A DNA stretch of 64,000 bases, taken from the NCBI RefSeq assembly GCF_030264295.1, contig NZ_CP127173.1, positions 7,137,501-7,201,500 on the forward strand, in the 5' to 3' direction. The position numbers and the translations under genes were made by a program. This document shows positions 60,370 through 64,000 of this stretch, piece by piece (the first letter of the stretch is position 1; every line of letters starts with the position of its first letter). A model generated the notes under the pieces. That model searched no databases. It worked only from the letters and a program-made list of their open reading frames with translations, and was not told where the DNA came from. This DNA comes from Amycolatopsis nalaikhensis. GTDB taxonomy: Bacteria > Actinomycetota > Actinomycetes > Mycobacteriales > Pseudonocardiaceae.

Positions 60370-60801
60370 TCACTTCTGCTGCTGGATGCGGTAGCTGCCG
60401 TTGTTGCCGAGCGTGAACCGCTCGAGCGGGTAGTAGGTGTGGTAGCACCCGTACTTCACGACGCAGAGCACGATCTTGGCCTGCTTCACGAGGGTGGCCT
60501 CGTAGTGGACGGAGCCGGGGTAGGTCAGCTGGTTCTGGACCAGGCCCTGGTAGTCGGCGAGACCGCCGCCGTTGTCCTTCATGTAGTCGTAGTGGCGGAT
60601 GTTGCTGACCGTTTTGCCGTTGTAGCACCAATCGACCCGCACGGCCCACTTCACGTGGTTGAGGTGGGTGGTGCTGGGATAGCTGATGTAGCGGTCGGCG
60701 TAGGTGCAGCTGGTCTTGCCGGGCACGGGAGCGGGCGCCTGCCCGCTTTCGTCGGCGACCGTAACGGCGCCGGTAGCCGTCCCAGACCCGGCCGGAATCA
60801 C
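60370..60801 (-). CDS. Cysteine-containing protein of exported type, signal peptide missing
   Basis: A 143-residue ORF with a GTG start. The body looks like a small secreted protein: TSCTYADRYISYPSTTHLNH, WAVRVDWCYNGKTVSNIRHY, LCVVKYGCYHTYYPLERF, with four cysteines that could make two disulfides. The residues before it (GTATGAVTVADESGQAPAPV) look like the end of a signal peptide and the start of a mature chain, but no hydrophobic core or start precedes them; instead the frame runs into the 3' part of the RHIM-like gene. It is probably 5'-truncated by a deletion or misassembly near 60785. Family not recognised. Confidence 0.5.
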   Translation of the reverse strand: MIPAGSGTATGAVTVADESGQAPAPVPGKTSCTYADRYISYPSTTHLNHVKWAVRVDWCYNGKTVSNIRHYDYMKDNGGGLADYQGLVQNQLTYPGSVHYEATLVKQAKIVLCVVKYGCYHTYYPLERFTLGNNGSYRIQQQK

Positions 60802-62093
60802 CGATCGCGAGGTCGGCGGCCTGCCCGGCCGTGACGGCGGGGAGCAAGTCCCCGTCGAGTTCCGTCGTCGCCGGTGTTCCGCAGCCCCCGCGTCGGCACC
60901 AGTACTCGCCGGGGCACGCGAAGCCGAGCCGGTGCACGACGCCGATCGTGTCGTCGGACGCCGAGGAGCGCGTGATGCAGAGCAGCTGGCTGTGCAGGGG
61001 CAACAGCGTGCCGTTCAGGCCGTCTTCGCCGGTGAACCCGCCGCCGTAGACGTACACCAGCAGACCGCTTTCCCCGGCTGAAGCCCATCCGGTCACGGCC
61101 GCCTGCGCGGTCGCCAAGAATGGGCCGAGGTCGCCGGGACCCCACCCGTCGAGCCGCCAGCGCCTGCTGTACCGCCAATCACCTGCCGCCGCCAGCGCCC
61201 GTGCCGCGAGTTCCATCCCGTGTGGTGAGTTGTCTTCGATCGCGACTCCGCCGATGGTCGCCACCGTCGCGAGCAGTTCGGCGGCCACCCCGGGATCCTT
61301 CGACGCGCGCGGTCGCCGCTGAGGATCGCGCGGCCACCAGCAGACGTCCTCCGGGACCAACGCTTCGATCGCCGTGTCGTCGATCAGCACGTCACCGCTC
61401 GGCGCTTCACCGCCGCCCACGCCCAGCAAGGAGTGCAGAACCAGCTCCAGCTCACCCACGCCGCCGGGTGTCATCTTGAACTCCGGGCGCCCCTCGTAGC
61501 AGTCGAACACCTCGACGGTGACCTCGTCGAACTCCGGGAAACTCGCCACCACCGCGGTGCGCAACGCCCAGTCGTCCTCCGCCGCACCCGCGGTCGCCGC
61601 CGGTGCGGCGGATCCGTCCGGACGCAGGCGAGGCACCCACTCCGGGCGGTTTTCCTGCCGTCGCTCGACCGCGTCCAGGTGCGACAGCAACTCGCTTTTC
61701 GACGGCCGTGAACGGGAAAACACCACCTCCGCCGAACGCAGAATCGTCTCCAGCTCGCTCCTGGTGAGGCGTTCGGGGTCCGGGGGAATGTCGATGAACA
61801 CCTCGGGTTTCACCAACGGTTTGACCACTGCCTCGACGGCCGCGGAGAAGCGCGCCCGGAAGTCACCTCGCGTCGTGTCGAAGGCGGGCCTTCGCCGAGC
61901 CGATGTCCGCTTCGGCCCCGGCCAGCGCCTCGAACATCGCCAGCCAGGCCTCGTTCTCCGCCACGGGACCGGACATGACGGCGAGGACCGGAGCCTGCGT
62001 TTCCACGAAGTTGACCGTGTTGTGGTCACCGATGAGCACGCCTTTGTTGCCGTGGACATCGAGGTACCAAGTCGCCTGCGGCTCGCCGTGCAC
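60785..62093 (-). CDS. Protein with N-terminal RHIM-like amyloid motif, one frameshift, 3' end uncertain
   Basis: Starts at GTG 62093. The first 30 residues hold a bacterial RHIM-like motif: HGNKGVLIGDHNTVNF, matching G-[IV]-x-[IV]-G-x-x-N-x-[MV] of RIPK1/RIPK3 and bacterial amyloid signalling (BASS3) sequences. A helical part follows (NEAWLAMFEALAGAEADIGS). One extra base near 61887 then moves the frame to FDTTRGDFRARF, a VEAVVKPLVKPEVFIDIPPD segment, and a ~300-residue C-terminal domain of unknown family (FPEFDEVTVEVFDCYEGRPE, VYVYGGGFTGEDGLNGTLLP, CPGEYWCRRGGCG). Recognisable sequence ends near 60785; the formal frame runs on as a shadow to 60218. Likely an effector-type protein; function is unknown. 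Confidence 0.6.
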
Positions 62094-62378
62094 GCGGCGA
62101 GTATAGGGACCGCGGGTCCGGCACGACCGTGTCGACTTGTCGGCGCGAGAGGGTCCGCGGCGCCGCCGCGAAATATCTCCAGCGGCGAACTCACGCCCAT
62201 GCGGCCGCCGGTGCGCGACGGACACGATCCGGCTTGACTAGCGGCACTGTCCGAGGCGGGTAGCCCGTGAGGGTTAACTCATCCGGTGGGTCTGACTCCC
62301 ATACTGCGTAACGGACGGCGACCAACCGGGTTGCACCTTCGACACCATCGGGCTACGGGCGGTGCGGAGGGCGGACCA

Positions 62379-63167
62379 GTGGGCGACCGAGACCACGCCG
62401 GCGGGACCGGCGTCGCCGTGCGGAGACTGCGCAGCCGGTGGCGGATCGCGAGCATCACCAGCGGCTGGCGGTTCCCCAGCGACTGGGCGGTCCCCGAAGT
62501 GGACACCGTGTGCGGCTCGGCGCTGTTCCGCGGTGACCTGACCGCGGCCCTCACCGGCCTGGGCGGGTCGCGGGCCCGCACGGGCGCGGGGCTGGACGAG
62601 ACGCTGTACGACGTCGCCGCGCTGCACGCCGTGCTGGACGGCGGCTCCGACGCCGACGGCCTGATCTCCGCCGACCCGCACGCCGCGCCCCTGGCCATGC
62701 TCCGCGCCGCCGCTGTCGGCTGGGCCGATGTCGCCAGCGCGCTCACCGGCGGCACGGCGACCGAGCCGGACACCGGCCTCGCGACCGAGGCCTACCTGCG
62801 GACCCGGCTCGGTGAGGTTTACCGGGCCGCCGCGGCACCGGTGCTGCTCGCGATCGAGGTCGACCTGGCCCGGGTGGCCGGCTGGTCGCGGCCGATGGCC
62901 ATGGCCCTGGTCGCCGACGTCCTGCGCGAGGTCTTCGACGGCGGCGAGACCACCGCGGCGCTCGGCGAGTCCACCGCCGTGGTGCTCGCCGAGCGCGACG
63001 CCGACCTGGGCCACCGCATCCGGCGGGTCCGCCGCCGGATCGCCGACCGGCTCTCCGCGGACCCGCAGCTCGCCGCGGCCGCGCACCCGCGCGTGCGGTC
63101 GCACCACCTCCCGGACACCCTGGCCGCGGCCCACGATCTGCTGTACCACCTGGGCGGCCGCGGGTGA
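62379..63167 (+). CDS. Hypothetical protein, helical, unknown family
   Basis: A 262-residue soluble protein with a GTG start at 62379. An earlier in-frame ATG at 62286 adds a low-quality extension. The N-terminal part WRIASITSGWRFPSDWAVPE is conspicuous. The rest is rich in Ala and Leu with helical periodicity: DETLYDVAALHAVLDG, LRAAAVGWADVASALTGG, YLRTRLGEVYRAAAAPVLLA, MAMALVADVLREVF. No catalytic motif, signal peptide or membrane helix is seen. It is divergent from the RHIM-like gene with 285 bases between, where I see no other gene. Function not assigned. Confidence 0.6.
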   Translation: MGDRDHAGGTGVAVRRLRSRWRIASITSGWRFPSDWAVPEVDTVCGSALFRGDLTAALTGLGGSRARTGAGLDETLYDVAALHAVLDGGSDADGLISADPHAAPLAMLRAAAVGWADVASALTGGTATEPDTGLATEAYLRTRLGEVYRAAAAPVLLAIEVDLARVAGWSRPMAMALVADVLREVFDGGETTAALGESTAVVLAERDADLGHRIRRVRRRIADRLSADPQLAAAAHPRVRSHHLPDTLAAAHDLLYHLGGRG

Positions 63168-63168
63168 C

Positions 63169-64000
63169 CTACGCGGCGGGCGGGATGTTGTGCGTGAAGC
63201 GGAAGACGTTCTCCGGGTCGTAGCGCTTCTTGACCGCTGCCAGCCGCTCGTACTGCGCGCCGTACGCCGCGCGGACGCGGTCTTCCGCCACGTCGTCGCC
63301 GAGCAGGAACGTCGGCAGGCGCCGGGGGAGCGCCCACGGCCGCAGCTCGGCGGACACGTGCGCCAGGTGCCCGGCCAGCTCGTCCCGGCTTTCCGGGCCG
63401 CCGACCGCGAGGCCGAACACCAGGAACGGGACGCCGCGGGACGGCACCGCGTTCGGGACGGACGGCTCCCGGTCCAGCGCGCCGCCCAGCGCGCGCACTT
63501 CCAGGCCCAGCAGCGGGCAGTCGACGCCCGGTCCCGCCAGCTCGAGCAGCTTGCCGACGACGTCCGGGCCGAACTCGGCCAGTGACACCGCTCCCGAGTG
63601 GTGCGGGATCGGGTCGGTCGGGTCCAGGTGGATCTCGCCGATCGCGGGGAACGGCTTGTCGCCGACGAGGTCCAGGACCACCGGCGCGGCCGCGCGCATC
63701 GGCGCCAGCAGCCGTTCGCCTTCCTCGGGCGTGCCGAGGAAGGCGAAGCGCAGGTGCACGACGAACGCGCCGCGCAACGGCTCGGGCAGGGCGGGCAGGG
63801 GCGGCAGCCGCTGGAGCATCACCGACGTCGTCGCGTCCTCCGGCAGCGTGGGTGCCCACTCGCGCCACGCGTGCAGCACCGCCGCCGCGTCCGCGCCGGG
63901 GAAGTACAGGCCGCCGCCGTGGAAGCGGGCGTGGGGGAACAGGTCGAACTCCATCGCCGTGACCACCCCGAAGTTGCCGAGGCCGCCGCGCAGGGCCCAG
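63169..64000 (-). CDS. FAD-binding (BBE-like) oxidoreductase, N-terminus outside window
   Basis: The frame runs off the window edge; the visible ~277 residues are the C-terminal two thirds of a VAO/berberine-bridge-type flavoprotein. At the edge is WALRGGLGNFGVVTAMEFDL, the end of the FAD-binding domain, followed by the substrate domain and the BBE C-terminus YERLAAVKKRYDPENVFRFT HNIPP, which closes over the flavin. Such enzymes oxidise alcohols, sugars or natural products with O2. The stop (63169) is 2 bases from the convergent gene stop. An ATG inside (63954) is not the start. Confidence 0.85.
   Translation of the reverse strand, partial: WALRGGLGNFGVVTAMEFDLFPHARFHGGGLYFPGADAAAVLHAWREWAPTLPEDATTSVMLQRLPPLPALPEPLRGAFVVHLRFAFLGTPEEGERLLAPMRAAAPVVLDLVGDKPFPAIGEIHLDPTDPIPHHSGAVSLAEFGPDVVGKLLELAGPGVDCPLLGLEVRALGGALDREPSVPNAVPSRGVPFLVFGLAVGGPESRDELAGHLAHVSAELRPWALPRRLPTFLLGDDVAEDRVRAAYGAQYERLAAVKKRYDPENVFRFTHNIPPAA

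Noticed and set aside
1..64000. CRISPR arrays, tRNA, rRNA or riboswitches
   Set aside because: No regularly spaced repeats, cloverleaf-like segments or known aptamer cores were recognised on either strand by eye.

Overview
This is a very GC-rich chromosomal window from an actinomycete. The nearest fit is Pseudonocardiaceae (Amycolatopsis-like): nearly all third codon positions are G or C, GTG starts are common, genes are joined by ATGA/GTGA overlaps, LLM/F420-type oxidoreductases and SigE-type ECF factors occur, and there is a homologue of DpgC, the glycopeptide-pathway dioxygenase. The genus is inferred, not proven. There are no rRNA or tRNA genes, CRISPR arrays or phage genes.

Layout. (1) 1-4533: tail of an S9 peptidase, a DAO-type flavin oxidase translationally coupled to a prolyl oligopeptidase, and a Crp/Fnr regulator. 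(2) 4644-12982: an aryl-pyruvate oxidation block: indolepyruvate ferredoxin oxidoreductase, DpgC-like dioxygenase, FlK-type hotdog thioesterase, acyl-CoA ligase and an MHS-type transporter. Beside it are an Lrp regulator and a divergent PLP amino-acid decarboxylase (12998-14968). (3) 14937-27019: a TetR regulator, a CoA ligase and a tightly coupled ten-gene catabolic operon with CoxG-like protein, ALDH, ADH, MBL hydrolase, an odd SDR, a three-subunit molybdenum hydroxylase, enoyl-CoA hydratase and an LLM-like protein. Matching TetR-type palindromes precede the regulator, the ligase and the operon. (4) 26980-34332, minus strand: secreted GH9 and GH6 cellulases behind a perfect CebR box, and a secreted PA14-GH2-LamG enzyme behind an 18-bp LacI-type palindrome. 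(5) 34459-44592: a sugar-acid catabolic cluster with FAH-family hydrolase, two enolase-superfamily dehydratases, GntR regulator, Gfo/Idh oxidoreductase, sugar-binding lipoprotein, a fused two-permease ABC protein and an RraA-like aldolase. (6) 45067-49837: SDR/TetR pair, then an IS5-family element whose left inverted repeat has been split by an IS3-family element, then a broken LLM gene. (7) 49853-64000: amidohydrolase/MarR pair, a minus-strand run with a penicillinase-fold hydrolase and an ECF sigma factor/membrane protein pair, a latex-clearing-protein homologue facing a double-TetR regulator, a secreted GH64 glucanase, a protein with an N-terminal RHIM-like amyloid motif, and a partial flavin oxidase.

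The genes together suggest a soil saprophyte that takes apart plant polymers (cellulose, beta-glucan, perhaps polyisoprene), imports sugars and sugar acids, and oxidises aromatic acids through CoA thioesters. The most novel-looking items are the IOR/DpgC-like/FlK-like block, the catalytic-residue-less SDR in the molybdenum-hydroxylase operon, the RHIM-like protein and the nested insertion sequences.

Caution: at least nine conserved genes or gene parts are split by one-base shifts, mostly insertions. This pattern fits residual indel errors in a draft sequence better than real decay. Such genes are described below as restored full-length genes, with the shift positions given.
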